Shown: piece by piece, positions 9,120-19,201 of the stretch | How the letters are laid out: each line of letters begins with the position of its first letter | How positions within the stretch are numbered: the stretch's first letter is position 1 | Source of the DNA: Burkholderiales bacterium | Lineage (GTDB): Bacteria; Pseudomonadota; Gammaproteobacteria; Burkholderiales; Burkholderiaceae_C | DNA length: 64,000 nucleotides | Direction of reading: 5' to 3' | Assembly: GCA_011391155.1 (NCBI GenBank) | Contig: JAABRA010000110.1 | Coordinates: forward strand, 1 to 64,000 | Translations under genes and position numbers: made by a program | The notes under the pieces: model-generated | The model's database searches: none | What the model was told of the DNA's origin: nothing | What the model saw: the letters and a program-made list of their open reading frames with translations, nothing else

Positions 9120-12100
9120 CGAAACTGCTGGATCTCGCGCATGCGAAACGGATTCAAAACGCTATTGGCAATGACCTCAAACCTTGCCCGTTTACCGTCC
9201 ACATTGACCAGCAGATTGAATTTTTCAGGCTGTGACGTGGGCTGCACGTCAAATCGATCAAAAAGGCGAAACAATGCCCAGGGTCCATCAAAAGTCATGG
9301 GCGTGCTTGCCGGAGTTGTCGACAGCTTGATCTGGGAACTGACTTTCTGACTGGGCCAGCTCAGAACCGTCGACGCCGTATTCCCGGGCACAAATTTCAG
9401 CACCTGACCATCAATGTCGATCGACAGGTCTTTCAGGCCCTCACTCATCTCGACCGCGCGAATTTCGATCTTGAACCCCGGGGCTTTTCCACCACCACGG
9501 AAGAATCCTTCCCGGATACGCGCTGCACGCTGGAATTCGGCCAACGCAGCAGATCCTGCTGGCCGGGCTCCATCGGCCAGTGGTTTGTAGCTCCAGGGGT
9601 TGGTCCCCGTATCAACCAGCGCAGAAAGACGGCGTTGATAGAACTCATCAAGCATTCCGCCCGGTCCGAACAGTTGCCCAAAATCATCCGGGAGCACATC
9701 GGCCTTGGACCCGGACGCAAACGGATAGCGGTTGGCGATGGCGCGACTGCAAAAATCAAAAATGGGCTTCAGCTCACCTGTCAGAACTTCCCGTTCGCCT
9801 GCCCGACTTCCTTTGGCGCCCGCATCGGCCAAAGTGGCCAACATGCTGCGAATAGGCTCTGGTTGTGTTCCAGCCGCCGCCTTTACCTTGTCAGCACCGG
9901 CGCTCGGCGGCGGCGGCGACTTGCTTTTCTGTGCAGAGTCCACCGCGAGCAACTGGGCATAGACCTCACCAAACAGTTTCAAGACTTCATCTATCGGCGC
10001 GGGCGACCCCTGGACCAGGCGATGTATCGACGCAAAATGGTCATCCACGATCCGCTCGATCGGACCGTTCGCGGCCGCAGACGGAGCAGGTTGCACACCA
10101 GCAAGCTTTGCCATTTCGTCCTTGTTCTTCGAAGCCTGATCGGAAAGTTTTCCGACCAGACTTTGATTGGCCGGCCCCACAGGGGATATCAAGGTCGTTT
10201 CCTTCGCCACGGCACGCAGGTACGCAGCCAACGGTGAATCCACTGCGGCAAGCACCCTGGCCACTTCCAGACTCCGGCTAACATCCGCGACTTTCACCAG
10301 GCGCACATCGGCCAAGTATTTGTCCCAAGTTTTTACATAATCTTCGAGATAGAGGCGACGCACTCGATCGCCTAGCTCAGTGCCCGCAATATCCTTGGCC
10401 TTCAGCCCGCCTTTGACCCCCAAAATCCAGGTTTCCTCCGCAGCGAGTTTCACGGCGGCAGCCTGCACAGATCCCTGGAAGGCGCTTTGGTACCCCTCCT
10501 TTGAGTAGAAACCGGAAATACCCTTTGACAGCGGCTCGCCACTGGCACGCTCAAAGACCTGCTGCGCATTCGGACCACCCGCGCGGGCCACAGAAAACTC
10601 CGGCAGATTTCCTTTGTACTGGCGCTTGAGCCGGCTGTAGATCCTGTATTCCAGCGGAAACACGGTGAGCATTTCGCGCGTGGCCTCAACCAGGGCTTTG
10701 TCCATGGGCTTCACGTTCGCGGGTGGGCCCAACGCCAGCAGTGCATCAAGATGCGCATCAAGCGCCTTGCGCTGTTCAGGGCTCAAGCTTCGGCTGTAGT
10801 TGACGTCCCAGTCCACTTCAATCCAGGCCTTCAACGTCTGCGCATCATATTTGTCGGGCGTGTACAGCATCAGGTAGCTTTTCAAAGCTTCATAGGCTTG
10901 CTCCAGATTGTTCCTGTTGCTTGCCCGCAACCGCTCTTCCAGACGCTGCGCCACACGGGGAAACAAGGCGTGCTCCAGCAATCTTCGGTAGGCAATCTGC
11001 GCCGCGGCATCAAGCTTGTCCCCCTGATACAGACCTAGTGTGTTGAGGAACGGTGGGCTGTCAATCGCAAACTCCGGCGTCGCGGCGGCATGGCCCACAG
11101 CTGTCAGTACGGGTGGCAATGGAGCAACGTCCCCCGACTGGGCCCCCGGAAGCGCATCTACAAGCTGGCGCAACTCAGGCAGTTTCTGAATCACCTGCTG
11201 CACATAGGCCCGGTTGCGCGTGAAACTCACCCCCCAGCCCACCAGCAGCCCTATGGACACGAACGCGATGGCACCAAAACCCACAGCTCGCGCTATCAGG
11301 CGACGCCGTTCCGAAGCAGCATTAAAAGCCACCAGATCTTGTTCTGGAAAGACCAGATCCTGCAGGAGACGCCGCAGGAAATAACTCCTGCCATGTTGAG
11401 CCACCGTCGTCGCCTTGCCGGCACGGACACCAAAGGACCGCGCGAGGGCGCCCATCACACGATCAATGGGGGTGCCTTCCTGGGTGCCACTCGTGAAATA
11501 GACACCACGCAGGCGCGCTTCCTCTTGAAGGGTGCCCCCCGATGCAAAAACAGCTCGCATGAACTCGCCAAGAACGGGGCGCAAGCTGGAAAACTCAACC
11601 GGGAAAGTAAAAATTGCGGCGCGTTTCGCTGCATCACGCTCTGCCTGCAGTCTCTCAAACAGGGCGCTGTTCAAGCGCTGCTCAAGGCTGGAAAACTCCG
11701 GGTCGAATGCGGTCAGGGCCTGGCTCGCCGTGGACGCTGCATCAAAGGTGAATCCCCAAACCTGATCCCGCAGATCCTTGCCAAACGCATCAAAAGTTTC
11801 ATTGAATCCGGCTACCAGATCGGTCTTGGTGACTAGCACGTAAACTGGTGGTCTGACTCCCAGCTTGGTCTGTAAGTCGTTCAACCGTGCCCGCAATTTC
11901 CGGGCGTGTTCGTCGCGTTCAGTCCGGTTTTGCTGCAAGAGGTCCTGAATATTGATCGTCAGCAGGACACCATTGATGGGCCTGCGCGGACGGCTTTTGC
12001 GCAGTAGTGCCAGAAAATTATCCCAGGCCTTTGCGTCAACGGCGGAATCTGACTCCTGGGTGGCGTAGCGTCCCGCGGTGTCGATCAGCACGGCCTCACT

Positions 12101-12619
12101 GGTAAACCACCAGTCGCAATTTCGTGTGCCACCGACCCCCTTCACGGGCCCCCCGGATGAGTCTTCGGTCAACAAAAATCTCAATCCGGCATTCTTCAGT
12201 GCAGTCGTCTTCCCCGATCCGGGGGCACCGACGAACACGTACCAGGGAAGTTGGTAAAGAGTACTCGCGCCCGATGAAAAAAGTCCACGCTTGCCGGCAC
12301 CCTTGAGTTTTTCGATGGCCTCACTAAATCGCTGGCTCAAGACCTCGCTTTCCTTGTCAATGGCACTGGTCGCGGAGGAAATCCCTTGAAGCAGTGCGCT
12401 GTTGGAGCGTCGCTGCCGCCAGGCACGCCACACAAACCGGCTGATCCAAGCCACCCAGATCAGGCCAACCACCAAAGCCCGCCACAAAAGGGCGTCCAGC
12501 GGGCGCCAGCTTCCAATCGCCAGGAGCGGCCCAACCCACCAGATCAGCGCTGACAACGCGATCAGGCCGATCGTGCCAAGAACTGCCGGACTGACTAACC
12601 ATTTCATCCATCGCTTCAT
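9101..12619 (-). CDS. tssM: T6SS membrane complex protein TssM (IcmF)
   Basis: N-terminal TM helices, Walker A FVGAPGSGKTTALKNAG, 1172 aa IcmF architecture. Confidence 0.95.
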   Translation of the reverse strand: MKRWMKWLVSPAVLGTIGLIALSALIWWVGPLLAIGSWRPLDALLWRALVVGLIWVAWISRFVWRAWRQRRSNSALLQGISSATSAIDKESEVLSQRFSEAIEKLKGAGKRGLFSSGASTLYQLPWYVFVGAPGSGKTTALKNAGLRFLLTEDSSGGPVKGVGGTRNCDWWFTSEAVLIDTAGRYATQESDSAVDAKAWDNFLALLRKSRPRRPINGVLLTINIQDLLQQNRTERDEHARKLRARLNDLQTKLGVRPPVYVLVTKTDLVAGFNETFDAFGKDLRDQVWGFTFDAASTASQALTAFDPEFSSLEQRLNSALFERLQAERDAAKRAAIFTFPVEFSSLRPVLGEFMRAVFASGGTLQEEARLRGVYFTSGTQEGTPIDRVMGALARSFGVRAGKATTVAQHGRSYFLRRLLQDLVFPEQDLVAFNAASERRRLIARAVGFGAIAFVSIGLLVGWGVSFTRNRAYVQQVIQKLPELRQLVDALPGAQSGDVAPLPPVLTAVGHAAATPEFAIDSPPFLNTLGLYQGDKLDAAAQIAYRRLLEHALFPRVAQRLEERLRASNRNNLEQAYEALKSYLMLYTPDKYDAQTLKAWIEVDWDVNYSRSLSPEQRKALDAHLDALLALGPPANVKPMDKALVEATREMLTVFPLEYRIYSRLKRQYKGNLPEFSVARAGGPNAQQVFERASGEPLSKGISGFYSKEGYQSAFQGSVQAAAVKLAAEETWILGVKGGLKAKDIAGTELGDRVRRLYLEDYVKTWDKYLADVRLVKVADVSRSLEVARVLAAVDSPLAAYLRAVAKETTLISPVGPANQSLVGKLSDQASKNKDEMAKLAGVQPAPSAAANGPIERIVDDHFASIHRLVQGSPAPIDEVLKLFGEVYAQLLAVDSAQKSKSPPPPSAGADKVKAAAGTQPEPIRSMLATLADAGAKGSRAGEREVLTGELKPIFDFCSRAIANRYPFASGSKADVLPDDFGQLFGPGGMLDEFYQRRLSALVDTGTNPWSYKPLADGARPAGSAALAEFQRAARIREGFFRGGGKAPGFKIEIRAVEMSEGLKDLSIDIDGQVLKFVPGNTASTVLSWPSQKVSSQIKLSTTPASTPMTFDGPWALFRLFDRFDVQPTSQPEKFNLLVNVDGKRARFEVIANSVLNPFRMREIQQFRCPGSL

Positions 12620-12670
12620 CGAAACGTCCTAAAAAGAGAGCGATACAGTATTCAGGATCATCAAAAATTG

Positions 12671-13975
12671 CTACTCTGAACTCTGACCCAATCGCAAGGT
12701 AATCTCAACGCGCCGGTTCTTGGCGCGTCCGGCGGGCGTTCCATTCTCGGCAACCGGTTTGGTATCGGCCAGTCCCTCGGAACGGATTCGTTCGGGCTTA
12801 ACCTTGAGCGAAAGCGTTTCCTTGACCGATTGGGCACGCGCCTGTGACAAATGCCAGTTGGAGGGGTAACGAATTGAGCGGATCGGCTGGCTGTCGGTGT
12901 GGCCCGTCACCAAGATCTGTCCCGGAGTACGCTGCAGTTCCTGTGCGATTCGATCCAGCAGCGGCAAAACTCGCGCCGACACCTCGGCACTTGCGGGTTC
13001 AAAGAAGCCATCGCCCTGAATGATGATGATGGAACGATCGGCCAAATCATGCACTGCGACGGCTCCAGCATCAATCTCGGGCTTCAGGAAGCCAGACATC
13101 CGTGGAGTCGGCGCAGGTGTGGGAGGCATCGGAATGGGCAGTGCAGCGGCCTTGACATCCAGCCCCTGCAAGGCAGAAAAGGCGTCATTACTTCCACTGG
13201 ACGCCGCAAGTCGCAAAGCAATGAAAACAATAGCCAGGAATAGTGCGGCCACCGTGGCAACAACCCACACGGGGATACCGTCTCTAAGCCGGCTTCCCGA
13301 GGCCGGAACACCCGCCCATCTGGGTGACAGCTCTGGTGGAGCGGTACCACTTTGATCCCGCAACATCAAGGCGAGCTTTTCGCGTACGGTGGCCAGTTGT
13401 GCTCGACCATCCTGCAGGACCCTATAGCGCCCCTCAAAACCCAGGGCGAGCATGGCATAGATCAATTCAAGAAGACCACGGTTTCCGCTGACATTCTCGG
13501 CCAGTTTCCCGAGGAGTTGAAACAGCTTCTCGCCGCCCCACGTTTCATTGTGGAAAAGCACCAAAAGACTCTGCGCGGACCAAGCCCCTGAGCCTCCCCA
13601 TGGTGTACTGGATGCGCACTCGTCCAGAAACGTGCACAACAGGTAGCGGCCGGCCACCACTTGCTCATTGGGCAGACCACGGGCGCGGGCATCCGACTCG
13701 AACTTTCGCACACCCTCAACCAGCGCGGCACGAAGCCCCGCCGGGCTTTCGTGATGGGGCATGGCGCGAATGCTGGCCCCCGCGATCAATAAAGAAGAAG
13801 CAATCTGCAGGACAGGACTCAATCCCGAGATTCCGGGCAAATCTGGCAACGGCACGGAATCCGGCAACGCCGGCACAGGCAGGCTGGCCGAGTCGGGACG
13901 TCGCCCTCTTCCCGCAGAGGGTTTGATCACCGTGCGATCAGACTCAAACGCAGCGAACGGATCTGAGTCGCTCAT
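12671..13975 (-). CDS. tssL: T6SS protein TssL (DotU) with C-terminal OmpA-like peptidoglycan-binding domain
   Basis: DotU region (CTFLDECASSTPWG, LLVLFHNETWGGEKLFQLL), TM, then an OmpA domain (VTGHTDSQPIRS..., KNRRVEITLRL). Confidence 0.93.
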   Translation of the reverse strand: MSDSDPFAAFESDRTVIKPSAGRGRRPDSASLPVPALPDSVPLPDLPGISGLSPVLQIASSLLIAGASIRAMPHHESPAGLRAALVEGVRKFESDARARGLPNEQVVAGRYLLCTFLDECASSTPWGGSGAWSAQSLLVLFHNETWGGEKLFQLLGKLAENVSGNRGLLELIYAMLALGFEGRYRVLQDGRAQLATVREKLALMLRDQSGTAPPELSPRWAGVPASGSRLRDGIPVWVVATVAALFLAIVFIALRLAASSGSNDAFSALQGLDVKAAALPIPMPPTPAPTPRMSGFLKPEIDAGAVAVHDLADRSIIIIQGDGFFEPASAEVSARVLPLLDRIAQELQRTPGQILVTGHTDSQPIRSIRYPSNWHLSQARAQSVKETLSLKVKPERIRSEGLADTKPVAENGTPAGRAKNRRVEITLRLGQSSE

Positions 13976-14039
13976 GAAAGACTCGCCTCCTCTGAACTTA
14001 AGACAGTGACATCCATGAACGTGAAATCAAACCCGGCGG

Positions 14040-15377
14040 TCATGGTCGAATGGCCCAAAACTCAAGTTCCAGCCCGGGGAAATCACCCGCCACATGCATG
14101 GCAAGACCGCTGGACGTTTCCAGCTGCCGCCACATTTCGTTGCCCCGTGTTTCAAGTTCGAAATAGCAGAAGCCTGCATGGAAAGGGATCTGCCGCGGCG
14201 CAACGGGTAACGCGCGCAGCCCCACACCCGGCAATTGCAGATTGACAAGGTCTGCGAAACGTTCGGTGGGCCCGATCTTCACCTGGGTCGGAAACCGTGC
14301 CCTCAATTGCTCACCATTCATCTGGGCGTTCACGGCAAGCACAAAAACGGCCGTTCTCTGCAAGTCAATGTCGGGGATCAGCGCGACCTTGATGCCATGT
14401 TTGCGCTCTTGAAGTTCGATCGGTATCGCCGATTGCTCGCGGACCATCGACAGCGACTGGCGCAAATCACTCATCAGCACATGAAAACAGTGGGCCGGGT
14501 CATCGTGGTTGTAAGCGACAAGTTCGCGGGGACGTTTGCTTTCGTTAAAGGTCGACAGATCCCCCGAGAGCGACAGCAGCAAGGCATAAAACTGCTCTGT
14601 GTGAAAAACAGGGGACCTTCGTGCGTGAACCAGCAAAGGTTCATACCGGTTGCAAATCTGCAGCAGCAGGAAGTCGGTGATTTCACCGACGCCGGCCCGG
14701 CCCGGTTGGGCCAGCCGTGCCGCCAGGGTTTCGCCGCGCTGATGCAGCAAACCAATAATCTCGCGCAAATAGCCGTCGGCCACCGTATTTTCTGGCACGT
14801 GCAACAGTACCGGCAGATGTTGCGGGTCGAGCAGGATCCGGCCATCGGTGCGGCGTTCCACAATTCTCGCAACACCCAGACAACTGAATCCGTCGTTGGC
14901 GTCGCGTTCCAGCATCAGCCGCAAATTGAGGCGGCCGATCTGGAGCGGCGCCTGCCTCAGACTGGCCGCATGGCTGTCCGCGACTTCCAACTCTGTCGCT
15001 TGAAAGCGTGCGGGCATCGAGGCAGAAACATCTTCAACATCGCTCTCCGCGACGCCAGGTCGCAACAGGGCCAACGCCAGAACGACCCGTTCATCACGCA
15101 CATCACCAGGAATGTCGATCGCCAGCGGAGCGGGATCGTCAGCGGGCAAGGAAAACGGCGTGCCATCACGAAAAACCCCGGAAGCCTGGGTCAAGGCCAG
15201 CTTGCCCTGGTGCAAGGCGGCCTCATCGATGGCCAGAGAGAAAAACCCCCACCCGTAGGGCACCGACATCCTGAAGCGCCCGTCTATCGTGCGCGAAACA
15301 TACCGGTCCTGTTGCTGAAAATGCTGCGGCTGAAGGAACATGCCTTCGGTCCACATAACTTTGTTGTGCCAAGTCAT
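14040..15377 (-). CDS. tssK: T6SS baseplate protein TssK
   Basis: MTWHNKVMWTEGMFLQPQHFQQQDRYVSR N-terminus characteristic of TssK. Confidence 0.95.
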   Translation of the reverse strand: MTWHNKVMWTEGMFLQPQHFQQQDRYVSRTIDGRFRMSVPYGWGFFSLAIDEAALHQGKLALTQASGVFRDGTPFSLPADDPAPLAIDIPGDVRDERVVLALALLRPGVAESDVEDVSASMPARFQATELEVADSHAASLRQAPLQIGRLNLRLMLERDANDGFSCLGVARIVERRTDGRILLDPQHLPVLLHVPENTVADGYLREIIGLLHQRGETLAARLAQPGRAGVGEITDFLLLQICNRYEPLLVHARRSPVFHTEQFYALLLSLSGDLSTFNESKRPRELVAYNHDDPAHCFHVLMSDLRQSLSMVREQSAIPIELQERKHGIKVALIPDIDLQRTAVFVLAVNAQMNGEQLRARFPTQVKIGPTERFADLVNLQLPGVGLRALPVAPRQIPFHAGFCYFELETRGNEMWRQLETSSGLAMHVAGDFPGLELEFWAIRP

Positions 15378-15510
15378 ATTGAAACGTTATCCCGCTTTCA
15401 GAAGGGGTGGACCGTGCAGGTGTCGGTGGCCAAAGGTCGCATGCTTACCATTGAATCACCGTTGAAACTCATGATACCTGCGGATGACCTGCTGCGCATG
15501 ATTTGTCGCT

Positions 15511-15903
15511 TCAGGGGGGGATCATGTGTGTCGTCTGGCCCGGATCGAGGAACATGATCACGCCGCCCCAGGTGCACATCAACTTCGACATATTGTCCAG
15601 TGCCGGCGCATTGCAAAGCATGACGGTCGGCGCCCCGGTAACCCAAGGGGCGAATGTCGCGGGGATGCAGGGCTGGGGCTTCAATACACCCGGTGGTGGC
15701 GTTGCCATAGCAGCAGCAACAACCGGATTCGACGGGCAGATACACATACCGAAAGGTGGAATATTGACATTGGGCTTGTGGTCCATGATGTTGGCGGCCA
15801 CCATGTTGCTGGTCATCACCGTCTTGGGAGTCGGGATCAATTTACTCGGCGCCAGGCCGAAGCTACATTTCATCGTCGCGCCCATGCAGGTCTGAATTGC
15901 CAT
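15511..15903 (-). CDS. DUF4280 / PAAR-like protein
   Basis: MAIQTCMGATMKCSFGLAPS..., MDHKPNVNIPPFGMC, PCIPATFAPWVTGAPTVMLCNAPALDNMSKLMCTWGGVI: DUF4280-type sequence. Confidence 0.82.
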   Translation of the reverse strand: MAIQTCMGATMKCSFGLAPSKLIPTPKTVMTSNMVAANIMDHKPNVNIPPFGMCICPSNPVVAAAMATPPPGVLKPQPCIPATFAPWVTGAPTVMLCNAPALDNMSKLMCTWGGVIMFLDPGQTTHMIPP

Positions 15904-16691
15904 CACGCATCTCCCGGTGGTTGAACGCCCTGAACTTCTGCCGCACCACTTAACCAGATCGTCAGCGCGGTGTAGTTGTCATGACTTTTGAGTCCGCTCG
16001 TGGCCTCACAGATAGCCTTTTCAATGGCAGCGAGCCATTCTTCGGGCGTCCTTGCCGTGCGCAGGAGGCTCTCAAGGATGTCATCGGGGAGGTACTCCCA
16101 GACGCCATCGCTGCATAACAAAAATACATCACCGCCTGACACTATCCGAGTGGAACTGGAGCCACCGAGTTCCAGTTCCTCATCGTCATTTCCGAGCGCC
16201 GAGCGAAGCACACTGCGCTTCGGGTGACCGCGTGTTTCATCCGGGCGAATCAGCCCGGCATCGACCAGGGACTCGACAAAACTATGGTCCCGGGTCCGCT
16301 CCACCAGGCGCCCGTCCCGAAACCAGTACAGGCGCGAATCCCCGGAATGAACCCAGTCAGTTCGACCATCCACGAAATCAATGACCAGGCATACGATGGT
16401 GGAGTGCATCTGCTCCAGAATCGTGCCGGATGTTCGCCCATCCAGAACGGCCTGATTCGTCTGACGGACCAGTTGTGACAACTCAGGTCCGCTTGTCGAT
16501 GGCGTTCTTGAAAACCGGGCCAGCAGGCTTTCAACCGCCAGCCGGGATGCCACGTCGCCACCGCCATGCCCTCCCGCACCATCCGCAAGGACACAACAGA
16601 ACTGCCGATCTGAACTCCAGTACCCACAGGCATCTTCGTTGTACTTGCGCCCCCCGGGCTCAGACAGGATGGCAACTTTCAGTGCAAGCAT
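15903..16691 (-). CDS. pppA: PP2C-family Ser/Thr phosphatase (T6SS PppA-like)
   Basis: ADGAGGHGGGDVAS, VHSGDSRLYWFRDG, LCSDGVWEYLPDDI PP2C motifs within the T6SS locus. Confidence 0.9.
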   Translation of the reverse strand: MLALKVAILSEPGGRKYNEDACGYWSSDRQFCCVLADGAGGHGGGDVASRLAVESLLARFSRTPSTSGPELSQLVRQTNQAVLDGRTSGTILEQMHSTIVCLVIDFVDGRTDWVHSGDSRLYWFRDGRLVERTRDHSFVESLVDAGLIRPDETRGHPKRSVLRSALGNDDEELELGGSSSTRIVSGGDVFLLCSDGVWEYLPDDILESLLRTARTPEEWLAAIEKAICEATSGLKSHDNYTALTIWLSGAAEVQGVQPPGDA

Positions 16692-16698
16692 GATCGGC

Positions 16699-18369
16699 CT
16701 ACCCTTCAGAGTTCAAGGTTTCAATCTGATCGATATATTGCTCGTAAGCCTTCAGAAACGCGGCACCGAACAAGGCATTGAAATCGTCTTCGGCCTCGGT
16801 GGCTAACTGCTGGTAGAGCGCCTGAAAGAGCTCCCAGAGCTTGGCCTTGCGGGTAGCCGGAATCAGATTGGACAGTGTTGATCGACCGGCCAGTTTGCTT
16901 TCGAGGGCCGCAGGGTCAAATCGCTTCAGTACACCTGCCAAGGCGGCCTCCATGCCCGCCATGATGCCGAGCTGGTGGGCTCTCAAATCATCGAACGCGT
17001 CGCGCATGGACTCCACCGGGGGCATGAATCCACTCACCTTGGGGCCCAGCAAATACTGTAGAGCCACTTCAACGCTAGGCGAAAATTTCAGCGGATTGTT
17101 CGATTTGGAAACGATCATGGTGACTTCCGCCCGGACCTCGCGCTTCAGACTGGCACGCGCGGCAAGCAACTCAATCGATCCTTTGGTCGCTCCACGAAGC
17201 AATTGCCCCAGCAGTCGCATCAATTCCGGGCTTAGGGACTGGATTCGCAAATCTGGTGTGCCGAGCCCCTCCACCAGCGCTGCCAGGAGTTCCGCGTCCC
17301 TGGCAGGTGCGGCCTGCGGTGCTGGCGAAGGGAACGCGCTGACGACCTCCGGGCCCTCAAACTTACGAGCCGAACCAGCAGGCAGCAGGTCATCGGTTTC
17401 GATGGTGCGACTGGACGGCGCCGGCTCGCTTGCTGGCGCAGCGGTGCCGAAACTCTTGGCTTCCCGTGAGCCACTGTCCCAGGAAAAGACAGGAGCCGAA
17501 AGACCAGGATTTTCCACGGTGGGCCGACTTTTTGGTGCCTGCTTCGCTTCGACCCAAGGCATCTGCAGATCAGAAACGTGGTCTGCCTCGGTTCTGATCC
17601 CGGCCTTCGGCCCGTCCTGCAAGGACCGGAAAGGGTCCGATGCGGCACTGGTGTTGGGCATCGCCACCGGTGTTGCGAGGCTTGAATTAGCGAAGGGATC
17701 ACTTGTTGAAGGGCCGCTGCCCAAGCCAAACAGCGCGTCCAGAGAGTCTTCCTGAGTGGCTCGGCTCACGGCCAGATCCGAGAGGCGTGCCGCTCCCTGA
17801 CTTGTTGCCTGCCCCATTCCGCTGGAGCCTGAACCGATGCTGAATGGATCGGGGGGGGAAAGCTTTTCGAAAGGATCCCAGTCATCGGGAATTCCCTTGG
17901 CAGGCCCCTTCCCTGCCGGTTCCAGAAACGGTTTTGCCGCGCTCCTTGTGTCCATCGGACTTGGCCAGGGTTCACTGCTGGCCCGGGGCACAGGCGCGGC
18001 AGGCACGGGGCTTTGGCCGCCACCGAACATCGCCTCGAAAGGGTCGACCTTGACTGGTGATCGGTGCTCAGACACCGCGATGGTGTAACTTCCCATGCGG
18101 ATCTGATCGCCGTCGGCCAGCATCTGTTCGCTTCCGGACGCGACCTCCCGGCCATTCACCAGCACGGCGTTGCTGCCGCGTCCAGCCAGGGCATAACGAC
18201 CCCCGCGAAACACAATCTGCGCCTGGACCCGGGAAATGGTGCGCTCGGGATCCGGCAGTATCAGCTTGTTGGTCTCGGCCCGGCCGATGCAACCGCCAAG
18301 TTCGTCAAAAGAACATGCCAGATTTGCGACCGGTGTCCCGTTGAAACTGGTAACAGTCAGCGTAATCAT
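16699..18369 (-). CDS. tagH: T6SS-associated FHA-domain protein TagH
   Basis: N-terminal FHA (GCIGRAETNKLILPDPERTISRVQAQI), proline-rich linker, C-terminal TagH region (QLGIMAGMEAALAGVLKRFDP). Confidence 0.92.
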   Translation of the reverse strand: MITLTVTSFNGTPVANLACSFDELGGCIGRAETNKLILPDPERTISRVQAQIVFRGGRYALAGRGSNAVLVNGREVASGSEQMLADGDQIRMGSYTIAVSEHRSPVKVDPFEAMFGGGQSPVPAAPVPRASSEPWPSPMDTRSAAKPFLEPAGKGPAKGIPDDWDPFEKLSPPDPFSIGSGSSGMGQATSQGAARLSDLAVSRATQEDSLDALFGLGSGPSTSDPFANSSLATPVAMPNTSAASDPFRSLQDGPKAGIRTEADHVSDLQMPWVEAKQAPKSRPTVENPGLSAPVFSWDSGSREAKSFGTAAPASEPAPSSRTIETDDLLPAGSARKFEGPEVVSAFPSPAPQAAPARDAELLAALVEGLGTPDLRIQSLSPELMRLLGQLLRGATKGSIELLAARASLKREVRAEVTMIVSKSNNPLKFSPSVEVALQYLLGPKVSGFMPPVESMRDAFDDLRAHQLGIMAGMEAALAGVLKRFDPAALESKLAGRSTLSNLIPATRKAKLWELFQALYQQLATEAEDDFNALFGAAFLKAYEQYIDQIETLNSEG

Positions 18370-18403
18370 CAGCGTGGAGTCCAGGTATTTGGGATATCAG
18401 GTT

Positions 18404-19201
18404 TCAGCGAAGGATGTGGCAACGCCCGTTCACCACCGCAACACGCACCGGCCACGCCGAAGACGTTCCATCGGGCGCAGGCAAGGTGCTCAGGATGGGG
18501 GCACCGTTACCACCCAGGCACTCTATCAGGCGCCCGCTGGCGCATCGCCTGAAGACGAACTCCGGTGCGCTGGGAATGGTCATTTTCAGTGCCTTTGTGG
18601 CATGAAGCAGATGCAGGCGCGAGCGCATGCGGGTCACGAGTTCAGCTACGGGCTGCCCATAGGATTGCCCCAGCTCTTCGATACGTAACCGGCTTGCTGT
18701 CAGGAACGATTCTGCATCGCCGCGCTGCAAATCCACCGCGATGCCCTGCAAAAATGCCGCAATCAGCGGCCGCTGGGCTTCAATATCCGTAATCTCGGGC
18801 ACGTCGAGCCAGCGCCAACGCGGAAACTTGACCGGCAATACGGCATTGCGCGTGAGGGTCAGCGGCGTCGTGTACACGTCGCCGACGGGCACGGCCCAGT
18901 CGATCTCCGCAACGGCGCGGGCGGTCAAAGCGCTTGCCACCTGGCCGGTACGCGGCACCAAAAGGCGAAAACTGACACCGACGGTATCGTCGGCAAGCTT
19001 GGGCGCGGTCGCTGTCGGTTGGCCCGGGGCGCCGGGATCAATGACCAAGCTGATTTCATTGTCACCCTCCAGCAGATATTCGTGCACCGGCATGCACAGC
19101 GCGCCCTCGTGCGGGCCCACCCGGCCAACGGGAATGTCGTTGAGCAAGACTTCCGCGCTGCACCCGCGGACATCGAGGCGAATGATCACCAGACGTTCCA
19201 T
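18404..19201 (-). CDS. Conserved-looking hypothetical protein in T6SS cluster
   Basis: 265-aa ORF in the tssK-tagH-vgrG co-directional run; 1-nt stop/start overlap with the upstream gene; no family recognised. Confidence 0.7.
   Translation of the reverse strand: MERLVIIRLDVRGCSAEVLLNDIPVGRVGPHEGALCMPVHEYLLEGDNEISLVIDPGAPGQPTATAPKLADDTVGVSFRLLVPRTGQVASALTARAVAEIDWAVPVGDVYTTPLTLTRNAVLPVKFPRWRWLDVPEITDIEAQRPLIAAFLQGIAVDLQRGDAESFLTASRLRIEELGQSYGQPVAELVTRMRSRLHLLHATKALKMTIPSAPEFVFRRCASGRLIECLGGNGAPILSTLPAPDGTSSAWPVRVAVVNGRCHILR

Noticed and set aside
14235-15557. 440-aa + ORF opposite tssK
   Set aside because: Antisense to a canonical TssK sequence; no protein-like features.
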